Position numbers and translations under genes: made by a program
Assembly: GCA_002339265.1 (NCBI GenBank)
Contig: DDKG01000233.1
Coordinates: 1-26,504 of the forward strand
Direction: 5' to 3'
Source: Massilia sp. UBA2604
GTDB taxonomy: Bacteria; Pseudomonadota; Gammaproteobacteria; Burkholderiales; Burkholderiaceae_D
DNA length: 26,504 nt
Shown: one piece after another, positions 16,236 to 22,904 of the stretch
Numbering within the stretch: the stretch's first letter is position 1
Layout: the number at the start of each line of letters is the position of its first letter
The notes under the pieces: generated by a model
Database searches by the model: none
What the model was told of the DNA's origin: nothing
The model's input: only the letters and a program-made list of their open reading frames with translations

Positions 16236-16796
16236 TCACGACGCCCCGCGTTCGATCCGGTTCGGCACCAGCCACAGCGCGGCCAGCAGCACGTGGATCA
16301 GCGCCGCCAGCGGCGGATGCCACAGCGATACCCCTACCGCCAGCGCATACATGACCAGCGACCGCCGGTTCTTGGCGTTCTGCCAGGTGTGGGCGTGATC
16401 CAGGCCGGCCAGGAAGCCCAGGCGCCACGACAGCAGCATGAAGGACACCGAGCACAGAAACAGCACCACGCCGTAGAGCGCCACCGGGGCCGGCGCCGTC
16501 GGGTGTTCGGCCGCCCAGGCGGTCACGAACGGGATCAGCGACATCCAGAACAGCAGGTGCAGGTTGGCCCACAGCGTGGCCCAGTCGACCCGCTCCACGC
16601 GCTCGAACAGCGCGTGGTGGTTGACCCAGTAGATGCCGACATAGACGAAGCTCAGGCCATAGCGCAACCAGCCCGGCACGACCGCCAGCAGGTCGCCGAT
16701 GGTCGTGCCGTGCGGAGGCGTCAGCTCCAGCACCATGATGGTGAGGATCACGGCGATCACGCCGTCGCTGAACGCCTCGAGGCGGGTCTTGGTCAT
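16236..16796 (-). CDS. TMEM175-family (DUF1211) potassium channel-like membrane protein
   Basis: The 186-residue protein has the diagnostic first-helix motif R-x3-FSDGV (RLEAFSDGVIAVILT, residues 5-19) of the TMEM175 family, then further hydrophobic helices to a total of about six. Bacterial homologues are tetrameric K+-permeable channels with pore-lining residues on the first helix; VNHHALF (about 58-64) is also typical. A G-rich ribosome-binding site (AGGGGGG) lies just before the ATG. It is 68 bp downstream of the amidohydrolase on the same strand and could be the last gene of that transcript, but no functional tie is evident. The length is normal for a bacterial single-repeat member. Confidence 0.88.
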   Translation of the reverse strand: MTKTRLEAFSDGVIAVILTIMVLELTPPHGTTIGDLLAVVPGWLRYGLSFVYVGIYWVNHHALFERVERVDWATLWANLHLLFWMSLIPFVTAWAAEHPTAPAPVALYGVVLFLCSVSFMLLSWRLGFLAGLDHAHTWQNAKNRRSLVMYALAVGVSLWHPPLAALIHVLLAALWLVPNRIERGAS

Positions 16797-16864
16797 ACTG
16801 CCCCCCTAGCCTGGCCCGTGCAGGGCTTGAACAGGCGCAGGCTCAGGAGCATGTGCGGCCATCA

Positions 16865-18748
16865 TCAGAACGCGAAGCAGCTGCACCCGAGCGCGCCCCA
16901 GAAGCCGCTGAAATCCGACACCGGCATGTTGGCGCGCCGCGCCTTGTCGTGGCTGTGGGCGTGCACCCCGCACGGGCCGCTGCACTGGTGCGGCATGGCC
17001 TTTTGCGCCTGCGGTTCGACCTTGCGCCAATGTCCCGGCACCTTGGCTACCGGCGACCAGTCGGGCAGCACCGGAATCGGCGGCGGACCGAGATCCGTGA
17101 ATTCGGCGGCGCCGTAGACGATGCGCCCGCCGACGACGGTCAGCACCGATTCGATCGCCTTGATCTGTTCGGCGTCGATGCTGAAGAAGTCCTGAGATAG
17201 CACCGCCAGGTCGGCCAGCATGCCTTCGCGGATGCGCCCCTTGCGCTCCTGCTCGTTGGAGAACCAGGCGCTGCCCGCCGTCCACAGCTCGAGCGCGACC
17301 TGGCGCGGCAAGTGGCCGGCCGTCCCGTACAGCGGCAGGCCGCCCACGGTGCGGCCCGTCACCAGCCAGTACAGCGCGGTCCACGGGTTGTAGCTGGCCA
17401 CGCGGGTGGCGTCGGTGCCGGCGCCGACCGGCACGCCGGTCTGCAGCATCTGTTTCACCGGCGGGGTGGCTTGCGCGGCCTCGCTGCCGTAGCGGTCGAC
17501 GAAATACTCGCCCTGGAACGCCATGCGGTGCTGGATCGCGATGCCGCCGCCAAGCGCGGCGACGCGGTCGATATTGCGCTGGGTGATGGTCTCGCAGTGG
17601 TCGAACATCCAGTGCAGGCCGTCGAACGGGATGTCGCGGTTGACCTTCTCGAACACGTCGAGCATGCGCGAGATCGATTCGTCATAGGTGGCGTGCAGGC
17701 GGAACGGCCAGCGCTGGGCCACCAGGTGGCGCACCACCCGTTCCAGCTCGTCCTCCATGCCGGGATCGAGGTCGGGACGCGGCTGCAGGAAATCCTCGAA
17801 GTCGGCCGCCGAGAACACCAGCATCTCGCCGGCGCCGTTGTGGCGGTAATAGTCGCTGCCCTGCCCCGGCGTCACCATGCCGGTCCAGCGCTGGAAGTCT
17901 TCCAGTTCCTTGCCCTTGTTCTGGGTGAACAGGTTGTAGGCGATGCGGATGGTGAGCTGGTTCGCCTTGTCGAGTTCCTCGATGACGGCGTAGTCCTCGG
18001 GATAGTTCTGGAAGCCGCCGCCGGCGTCGATCGCGCTGGTCAGGCCCAGGCGGTTCAGTTCGCGCATGAACTGGCGGGTCGAGTTCACCTGCAGGTCGTA
18101 CGGCAGCGTGGGGCCCTTGGCCAGGGTCGCGTACAGGATCATCGCGTTCGGGCGCGCGATCAGCATGCCGGTCGGGTTGCCGGCGCTGTCGCGCACGATC
18201 TCGCCGCCCGGCGGGTTCGGGGTGTCCTTGGTGTAGCCCACCGCGCGCAGTGCGGCGCGATTGAGCAGGGCGCTGTCATACAGGTGCAGGACGAACACCG
18301 GCGTGTCCGGGGCGGCGGCGTTGATCTCGTCGAGGGTCGGCATGCGGCGTTCGGCGAACTGGAATTCGGTCCAGCCGCCCACCACCCTCACCCATTGCGG
18401 ATTCGGCGTGCGATCGGCCTGTTCCTTCAACATGCGCAGCGCATCGGCGAGCGACGGCACGCCTTCCCAGCGCAGCTCGAGGTTGTAGTTGAGGCCTCCG
18501 CGGATCAGGTGCAGGTGCGAATCGTTCAGGCCCGGCACCACGGTGCGGCCATTCAGGTCGATCACCTGGCTGCCCTCGCGGCGGTGGCGCATCACGTAAT
18601 CGGTGTCGCCCACGGCCAGGAAGCGCCCGTCCTGGATGGCGACCGCGCTGGCCTGGGGCTGTTCGCGGTCGACGGTAGCGAAGCAGCCGTTGATCAGGAT
18701 GAGCGGCGGATTCGCTTGTGCGCCCGCGCTGGACTGTGCTTGGTTCAT
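16865..18748 (-). CDS. Amidohydrolase-family (Amidohydro_3 / YtcJ-like) metal-dependent hydrolase
   Basis: The 627-residue enzyme has an N-terminal beta-sandwich part and a TIM-barrel amidohydrolase core. Likely metal-binding residues are the H-x-H pair in NDSHLHL (His78, His80), His352 (FRLHATYDE), His384 (WMFDHCE) and Asp446 (VGAGTDATR). This matches the YtcJ/NfdA (N-substituted formamide deformylase) branch, which cleaves C-N bonds of varied substrates; the actual substrate is unknown. No signal peptide is visible. Unusually, the last 40 or so residues form a Cys/His-rich tail (HQC, GPC, H596-x-H598-x-H600, and C622-x-C624 near the end) beyond the catalytic core. GGAG seven bases before the ATG supports the start. 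It lies downstream of the XapX and YcaC-type genes on the same strand, likely one operon. Confidence 0.88.
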   Translation of the reverse strand: MNQAQSSAGAQANPPLILINGCFATVDREQPQASAVAIQDGRFLAVGDTDYVMRHRREGSQVIDLNGRTVVPGLNDSHLHLIRGGLNYNLELRWEGVPSLADALRMLKEQADRTPNPQWVRVVGGWTEFQFAERRMPTLDEINAAAPDTPVFVLHLYDSALLNRAALRAVGYTKDTPNPPGGEIVRDSAGNPTGMLIARPNAMILYATLAKGPTLPYDLQVNSTRQFMRELNRLGLTSAIDAGGGFQNYPEDYAVIEELDKANQLTIRIAYNLFTQNKGKELEDFQRWTGMVTPGQGSDYYRHNGAGEMLVFSAADFEDFLQPRPDLDPGMEDELERVVRHLVAQRWPFRLHATYDESISRMLDVFEKVNRDIPFDGLHWMFDHCETITQRNIDRVAALGGGIAIQHRMAFQGEYFVDRYGSEAAQATPPVKQMLQTGVPVGAGTDATRVASYNPWTALYWLVTGRTVGGLPLYGTAGHLPRQVALELWTAGSAWFSNEQERKGRIREGMLADLAVLSQDFFSIDAEQIKAIESVLTVVGGRIVYGAAEFTDLGPPPIPVLPDWSPVAKVPGHWRKVEPQAQKAMPHQCSGPCGVHAHSHDKARRANMPVSDFSGFWGALGCSCFAF

Positions 18749-18799
18749 GCGTGTACTCCAAATGTCGCCGGGCAGGCCTCGCCCGACGGGTTTGCGGCA

Positions 18800-18831
18800 G
18801 CCGCCGCGCGCTTTGGAGGGCGTGCGGCGGC
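18800..18831 (-). other. Strong intergenic hairpin between the YcaC-type hydrolase and the amidohydrolase
   Basis: GCCGCCGC (18800-18807) pairs perfectly with GCGGCGGC (18824-18831). Four further pairs (one G-U) leave an 8-nt loop. No U-tract follows on either strand. Inside a 120-bp gap within a probable operon, it could be a transcript-stability or processing element that sets differential expression. Confidence 0.45.
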
Positions 18832-18868
18832 GAGGACTTCGGTGAAGCTTAAGGTGCCATGACGCCGA

Positions 18869-19561
18869 TCAGCGGACCGGAGCCGGCACCGGAGCCAGCA
18901 CTTCGTGCGTGCCCTGGGCGCGCGCCGGCGCCTTGTGCACCATGGTGTAGGCGTAGTCGACGCCCATGCCATAGGCGCCCGAGTGTTCGGTGACGATCTT
19001 CATCACGGCGTTGTAGGTGTCGCGGTGGGCCCAGTCGCGCTGCCACTCGAGCAGCACCTGCTGCCAGGTCACCGGCACCACACCGGCCTGCACCATGCGC
19101 AGCATGGCCATGTCGTGGGCTTCCTTGGTGGTGCCGCCCGAGGCGTCCGACACCATGTAGATCTCGTACTCGCCTTCGAGCATCGCGCACAGGGCGAAGG
19201 TGGTGTTGCACACCTCGGTCCACAGGCCGGCCACGATGACCTTCTTGCGGCCGTTGGCCTTGAGCGCATCGCGCACCTTCTGGTCGTCCCACGAGTTCAT
19301 CGAGGTGCGTTCCAGGATCTGCTGGCCTGGGAACACGTCCAGCAATTCGGGGTAGGTATTGCCCGAGAACGACTCGGTTTCGACCGTGGTGATCGTGGTC
19401 GGGATGTTGAACACCTTGGCCGCCTTGGCCAGGCCGACGACGTTGTTCTTCAGGGTCTGGCGGTCGATCGACTGCACGCCGAAAGCCATCTGCGGCTGGT
19501 GGTCGATGATGATCAGCTGCGAATTCTGCGGGGTCAGGACTTCGAGTTTTGGATTGCTCAT
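18869..19561 (-). CDS. YcaC-type isochorismatase-fold hydrolase
   Basis: The 230-residue cysteine-hydrolase-fold protein has catalytic candidates Asp20 (LIIIDHQPQMAFGV) and nucleophile Cys118 (GLWTEVCNTT, with the usual cis-peptide region before it). The segment ERTSMNSWDD (84-93) corresponds to the conserved substrate-pocket loop of YcaC. The family hydrolyses amide or imide C-N bonds, but most YcaC members have no known substrate. It is about 20 residues longer than E. coli YcaC because of an Ala/Pro-rich C-terminal tail. GGAG six bases before the ATG supports the start. It lies 44 bp after the XapX gene and ahead of the amidohydrolase. Two C-N hydrolases in one operon suggest consecutive steps in degrading one nitrogen compound (inference). 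Confidence 0.92.
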   Translation of the reverse strand: MSNPKLEVLTPQNSQLIIIDHQPQMAFGVQSIDRQTLKNNVVGLAKAAKVFNIPTTITTVETESFSGNTYPELLDVFPGQQILERTSMNSWDDQKVRDALKANGRKKVIVAGLWTEVCNTTFALCAMLEGEYEIYMVSDASGGTTKEAHDMAMLRMVQAGVVPVTWQQVLLEWQRDWAHRDTYNAVMKIVTEHSGAYGMGVDYAYTMVHKAPARAQGTHEVLAPVPAPVR

Positions 19562-19605
19562 GTTGTTCTCCTAGGTTGGTGGTAATTAAAATCAAAATCG
19601 GTGGA

Positions 19606-19872
19606 TCAGCCCTGGCGCGAGCCGTCCTCCGCGCCAGGCTCCGGCGTCCTGGCGGCAACGCCGGTGATCTTGGGCTTGCATTCGCTGGCGAACCAGCCGG
19701 CGGTGACCGGCGCGCCGTCGATCAGGCGCTTGGCCACCGGGACGATCTGTTCGCCGACCAGCATGCCCAGCAGCCCGATCAGGGCGATGGCGGGCGGCGC
19801 CGGCGAACGCACGTTGATCAGGCCGTACAACAGGCCGGCCAGGATGCCGGCGCCCAATGAAATCAGATACAT
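19606..19872 (-). CDS. XapX-domain small membrane protein
   Basis: The 88-residue protein begins with the XapX (DUF1427) domain: MYLISLGAGILAGLLYGLINVRSPAPP, then AIALIGLLGMLVGEQIVP. These form two hydrophobic helices joined by the conserved NVRSPAPP turn. A hydrophilic tail follows. I start it at the ATG at 19872, which has GAGGAG seven bases upstream; an upstream in-frame ATG (19902) has no such site. XapX proteins have no established activity, although the domain is also found linked to xanthosine utilisation. It is first in the operon with the YcaC-type hydrolase and amidohydrolase and faces the LysR gene, so a role in substrate entry or membrane attachment of the pathway is plausible (inference). 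Confidence 0.88.
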   Translation of the reverse strand: MYLISLGAGILAGLLYGLINVRSPAPPAIALIGLLGMLVGEQIVPVAKRLIDGAPVTAGWFASECKPKITGVAARTPEPGAEDGSRQG

Positions 19873-19921
19873 GTTCAGCTCCTCGTGCAGGAGACGCCGC
19901 ACCGGCGCCTGTTCGATGCAG

Positions 19922-19963
19922 TATCGTTAGACCATCGAGACGGCGATAGAATCAGATTGCTAT
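19922..19963. promoter_or_regulatory. Inverted repeats in the LysR / XapX divergent region (candidate LysR operators)
   Basis: Two overlapping dyads lie midway between the divergent starts. TATCG (19922-19926) with CGATA (19944-19948) is one. ATAG-N10-CTAT (19946-19963), with AATC-A-GATT inside, is the other. The second has the size and AT-rich arms of a LysR-type box. Binding by the adjacent LysR protein is inferred from position. Confidence 0.45.
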
Positions 19964-20039
19964 TTTCGACACGCCGGGGCTTGGTCTGGATCGGGCCTTG
20001 GCGCTACCATGGCGCCATCACGCACCATGGGATATCCAA

Positions 20040-20972
20040 TTGCTCAAGCTCAGCCTCGACGCCCTCCAGATCATCGAAACCATCGCCCGCCGCGGTTCCT
20101 TCGCCGGGGCCGCGAAAGAACTGTTTCGCGTGCCTTCGACCATCTCCTATACCGTCTCCAAGCTCGAGGACGACCTGGGCGTGCGCCTGTTCGACCGCTT
20201 CGGTCCCAAGGTAACGCTCACCCCCGCCGGCCAGGAACTGCTCAAGGAAGGCCGCTACCTACTGCGCGCCGCCGGCGACCTCGAATCGCGGGTGCGGCGC
20301 GTGGCCTCGGGCTGGGAAACCGAGATCGCCCTGGGCATGGATTCGATCCTGTCCGCCGGCGCCCTGCAGCCGGACATCGAAGCCTTCTATGGCGTGGCCG
20401 ACCAGACCCGCTTGCGCATCGTGCGCGAGTCGCTGTCGGGCACCTGGGACGCCCTGCTCGATCGCCGCGTCGACCTGCTGGTGGGCGCCGCCGGCGAGGG
20501 CCCGTCGGGCGGCGGCTATACCGCCGAACCGCTCGGCACCAGCGCCTTCGTGTTTTGCGTAGCCCCGCACCACCCGCTGGCGCGCCTCGATCATCCCCTC
20601 GACAAGACCGACCTGCTGCCCTATCGGGCGATCTCGGTCTCGGACTCGGCCCGCGTGCTGGGCGCGCGCACCGTCGGCCTGCTGTTCGGGCAAGAGACGC
20701 TGGCGGTGCCCGACATGCGCACCAAATACGAATTCCAGGTCAAGGGCCTCGGCTTCGGCTTCCTGCCGGAGGCATGGGCGCGACCGGCCATCGGCCAGGG
20801 CTTGCTGGTCGAAAAACAGGTGGTGGAACCGAAGGCGGACGAGACGTTCTATCTCGCCTGGCGCAGCGGAGAAGATGGCGCCGCGCTCACTTGGTGGATC
20901 GAGCGCATGCGGAGCGGTTCGACATTCAGCCGCATGCTGCTCGACCCTTGCGCGGGGCCAGGCGGCGCCTAG
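20040..20972 (+). CDS. LysR-family transcriptional regulator (divergent from XapX operon)
   Basis: The roughly 310-residue LTTR has a winged HTH at its N-terminus (LDALQIIETIARRGSFAGAAKELFRVPSTISYTVSKLEDDLGVRLFDR) and a periplasmic-binding-protein-like effector domain after about residue 90. I chose TTG 20040 because it places the HTH at the usual distance from the start. TTG 19998 in the same frame is an alternative; no ATG is available and Shine-Dalgarno signals are weak. It is transcribed away from the XapX / YcaC-type hydrolase / amidohydrolase genes, the classic arrangement for a LysR that controls the divergent operon in response to its substrate. Its stop overlaps the convergent OsmC stop by a few bases. 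Confidence 0.9.
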   Translation: MLKLSLDALQIIETIARRGSFAGAAKELFRVPSTISYTVSKLEDDLGVRLFDRFGPKVTLTPAGQELLKEGRYLLRAAGDLESRVRRVASGWETEIALGMDSILSAGALQPDIEAFYGVADQTRLRIVRESLSGTWDALLDRRVDLLVGAAGEGPSGGGYTAEPLGTSAFVFCVAPHHPLARLDHPLDKTDLLPYRAISVSDSARVLGARTVGLLFGQETLAVPDMRTKYEFQVKGLGFGFLPEAWARPAIGQGLLVEKQVVEPKADETFYLAWRSGEDGAALTWWIERMRSGSTFSRMLLDPCAGPGGA

Positions 20973-21352
20973 ACTGCGTCGGTGTGGATCCGGATCGTGC
21001 CGGACAGGGTCTTGTGGACCGGGCACTTGTTGGCGATGTCGAGCAGGCGGGCGCGTTCGTCCTCGCCCAGCTGGCCGACGAATTCGATGTGGCGGCGCAG
21101 CTCGTAGGCGCCGTCCTGCTGGCCGTGGTCGATCGTGACGCGCACGTCGTCGAGCTGCATGCCCTTGCGTTTCGCGTACATCGTCACGGTCAGGGCGGTG
21201 CAGGCGGCCAGGGAGGCGGCCAGCAGATCGTGCGGCTCGGGACCGCTGTCGTCGCCGCCGAAGGCTTCGGCGGCGTCGGCGATCAGTTCGTGCCTGCCGA
21301 TCCGGATCTTGTATTGCAGTTTGTCGTTGCCGCGGGTGGTGGTCACTTGCAT
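20969..21352 (-). CDS. OsmC-family peroxiredoxin-like protein
   Basis: The 127-residue protein has the OsmC/Ohr fold signature: PEPHDLLAASLAACTALTVTMYA with Cys51, and ANKCPVHKTLSG with Cys110. These are the two conserved redox-active cysteines. GPEP upstream supplies the conserved Glu of the active site. The family reduces organic hydroperoxides using dithiols. Full length for the YhfA-like/OsmC subfamily. AGGAGA precedes the ATG. It lies 64 bp downstream of the pirin gene on the same strand, past a strong hairpin, and its stop overlaps that of the convergent LysR gene. Together with pirin it suggests a small oxidative or electrophile stress unit. Confidence 0.92.
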   Translation of the reverse strand: MQVTTTRGNDKLQYKIRIGRHELIADAAEAFGGDDSGPEPHDLLAASLAACTALTVTMYAKRKGMQLDDVRVTIDHGQQDGAYELRRHIEFVGQLGEDERARLLDIANKCPVHKTLSGTIRIHTDAV

Positions 21353-21381
21353 GGTCGTCTCCTGTTATCGTCGTAATGGGG

Positions 21382-21403
21382 CGCCGCCCCGCTGGGGGCG
21401 GCG
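21382..21403 (-). other. Perfect 9-bp hairpin between pirin and OsmC genes
   Basis: CGCCGCCCC (21382-21390), a 4-nt loop, and GGGGCGGCG (21395-21403) form an all-GC stem 13 bp after the pirin stop. No U-tract follows on the minus strand. It could be a partial terminator or an mRNA-stabilising end that lowers OsmC expression relative to pirin. Confidence 0.5.
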
Positions 21404-21416
21404 TTCTGCATGCTGC

Positions 21417-22118
21417 TTATTGCGGCAAATCGAACAGCAAGACCTCGGCGCCGGACGCCTGGGCCAGGGTCACGGCCTCTTCACCGGTGACCTTCAACGC
21501 ATCGCCGCCGCTCAGGGCAGTGCCGTTGACCGTCACCTGGCCGCGCACCACGTGCACATAGGCCTGGCGGCCCGCCGTCAATCCATGTTCGACCTTGTCG
21601 TCGCCATCGAGGATGGTCGCATACAGAGCGGCGTCCTGGCGGATCGAGACCGAGCCCTCGCGGCCGTCGGGCGATCCGATCAGGCGCAGCTTGCCGGTCT
21701 TGTCGGCCGTGTCGAAGTGCTTCTCTTCATAGCGCGGCTCGGCGCCGCCCACGTTCGGCATGATCCAGATCTGCAGGAAGTGCACGCCCTCGGTCTTCGA
21801 GTGGTTGTACTCGCTGTGCACCACGCCCGAACCCGCGCTCATGATCTGCACGTCGCCGTAGCGCAGCACCGAACCGTTGCCCATGCTGTCCTTGTGTTCC
21901 AGCGCGCCGTCGAGCACATACGAGATGATCTCCATGTCGCGGTGGCCGTGCGAATCGAAACCGCGGCCGGGCTGCACCTTGTCCTCGTTGATGACGCGCA
22001 GCGGACCGAAGCCCATGTGTTTCGGATCGTGGTAGTGCCCGAAGGAGAAGGTGTGCTTCGAGTCCAGCCAGCCAAAGTTAGCGCCGCCGCGTTCATTGCT
22101 TTTACGTACGTTCAACAT
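21417..22118 (-). CDS. Pirin-family protein (YhhW-like bicupin, quercetinase-type)
   Basis: The 233-residue bicupin has metal ligands at the positions expected for E. coli YhhW: His57 and His59 (FDSHGHRDMEI), His101 and Glu103 (GVVHSEYNHS). The N-terminal SKHTFSFGHYHDPKHMGFGPLRV is typical of the family. YhhW-type pirins can oxidise quercetin in vitro; the physiological role is unclear and some act as redox sensors. I start at ATG 22118, with AGGAG 6-8 bases upstream. The frame is open further upstream, but that part lies across the terminator and cytochrome gene and is not coding. It probably shares a transcript with the downstream OsmC gene. Palindromes upstream may be operator sites. Confidence 0.93.
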   Translation of the reverse strand: MLNVRKSNERGGANFGWLDSKHTFSFGHYHDPKHMGFGPLRVINEDKVQPGRGFDSHGHRDMEIISYVLDGALEHKDSMGNGSVLRYGDVQIMSAGSGVVHSEYNHSKTEGVHFLQIWIMPNVGGAEPRYEEKHFDTADKTGKLRLIGSPDGREGSVSIRQDAALYATILDGDDKVEHGLTAGRQAYVHVVRGQVTVNGTALSGGDALKVTGEEAVTLAQASGAEVLLFDLPQ

Positions 22119-22144
22119 GATGTGCTCCTTTCGTGGTTTGGGAT

Positions 22145-22160
22145 CATCGAACTGCTCGAT
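22145..22160. promoter_or_regulatory. ATCGA-N5-TCGAT inverted repeat upstream of pirin
   Basis: ATCGA (22146-22150) and TCGAT (22156-22160) form a 15-bp dyad about 30 bp upstream of the pirin ATG. The half-site recurs in the palindrome at 22269-22283, suggesting a shared regulator. Motif evidence only. Confidence 0.3.
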
Positions 22161-22268
22161 CGTGAGCGCTTTCCTGGCTGCTCTCGAAGTTTGCTTCGTG
22201 TTCGATGCGATGGAGTCATTATGCTCGGGATGCCTCGGCTCGAAAAACGGATAATCTCTGGCCCTAGG

Positions 22269-22283
22269 ATCGAAATTTTCGAT
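22269..22283. promoter_or_regulatory. Perfect palindrome upstream of pirin (candidate operator)
   Basis: ATCGAAA, a single T, and TTTCGAT form a perfect 7+7 dyad about 150 bp upstream of the pirin start. It lies just beyond the cytochrome c terminator. It shares the ATCGA core with the dyad at 22146-22160. The cognate regulator is unknown. Confidence 0.35.
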
Positions 22284-22297
22284 GATCCATGCAGGCG

Positions 22298-22325
22298 AAA
22301 AAAAGCGGCGCTCGTCGGCGCCGCT
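22298..22325 (-). terminator. Intrinsic terminator of the cytochrome c gene
   Basis: On the minus strand AGCGGCG and CGCCGCT form a 7-bp GC-rich stem (extendable by one pair). A run of seven Ts follows directly. It starts 5 bp after the cytochrome stop and is the only textbook Rho-independent terminator seen in the window. It separates cytochrome c from pirin. Confidence 0.9.
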
Positions 22326-22330
22326 CTGCG

Positions 22331-22642
22331 TCATTTCTGTGCCAGGATCCATTTGGCCAGCGTCTGCGCCTCGGCGTCGCTGACCTGCGGATTGGCAGGC
22401 ATCGGGATCGGGCCCCAGGTGCCGCTGCTGCCCTTCTGGATCTTCTGCACCAGGCGCGCTTCGGCGCCGGCATCTTTCGCGTATTTGGCGGCAACATCCT
22501 TGTAGGACGGGCCAACCAGCTTGGACGCGACGGTGTGGCAGGCCATGCAGGCCTTGGCCTTGGCCAGGTCGGCGCTGGCGTGGGCTGCGGGCATCGCGGC
22601 GGCGGCGGAAAGGGTCGCGGCCAGGATCATGGTCTTCTTCAT
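22331..22642 (-). CDS. Periplasmic class I cytochrome c (c551-like)
   Basis: The 103-residue protein has a signal peptide (MKKTMILAATLSAAAAMPAAHA, cleavage near residue 21-22) and a mature part of about 80 residues. Cys32-Met-Ala-Cys35-His36 is the covalent haem-binding motif. VGPSYKDVAAKY is the usual c551/c8 helix, and the distal ligand is Met81 in GPIPMPANPQ. This is the size and pattern of small electron-shuttle cytochromes that donate to terminal oxidases or nitrite reductase. GAGGAG lies six bases before the ATG. It ends in a strong intrinsic terminator and is therefore probably monocistronic. It is divergent from the Fur-box-preceded TonB-dependent receptor, sharing a 262-bp upstream region. 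Confidence 0.95.
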   Translation of the reverse strand: MKKTMILAATLSAAAAMPAAHASADLAKAKACMACHTVASKLVGPSYKDVAAKYAKDAGAEARLVQKIQKGSSGTWGPIPMPANPQVSDAEAQTLAKWILAQK

Positions 22643-22803
22643 GTGTACTCCTCTGTGAGCTGTAATGACTATGGGGCGCCTGGAACTGTCGTCCTCGTCC
22701 CTGGCGCACCCGGCATGATAGCCGACAACAGGACGGTATTGCGACTAACCGCAGAGGTAGATACCAGGAATCCCTTCATCCGAATGGCACAATTACAAAT
22801 AAG

Positions 22804-22822
22804 AATAGGAATGATTCGTATT
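22804..22822. promoter_or_regulatory. Candidate Fur box upstream of the second TonB-dependent receptor
   Basis: AATAGGAATGATTCGTATT is a 19-bp near-palindrome, with only the centre and one base pair asymmetric. It closely resembles Fur boxes of the type AATGAGAATGATTCTCATT. It lies about 85 bp before the receptor ATG. Iron-repressed control of the receptor is the expected consequence. Confidence 0.65.
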
Positions 22823-22861
22823 TGTGTTTAGAATGTTGCCGGCTTGACCTCTTTACATATC

Positions 22862-22875
22862 TTTACACCTGTAAA
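22862..22875. promoter_or_regulatory. TTTACA-CC-TGTAAA palindrome before the second receptor
   Basis: This perfect 6+6 dyad with a 2-bp spacer lies 30 bp before the receptor start. A second CTTTACA copy (22851-22857) stands ten bases upstream in direct orientation. It is distinct from the Fur box and could bind a second regulator. Regulator unknown. Confidence 0.4.
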
Positions 22876-22904
22876 TACACGTTCTTAACTAAAACTACGG
22901 ATAG

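Noticed and set aside
22119..22709. N-terminal extension of the pirin frame through the cytochrome c region
   Set aside because: It crosses an intrinsic terminator and lies in another frame of a real cytochrome gene. The ribosome-binding site at 22124-22129 fixes the pirin start at 22118.
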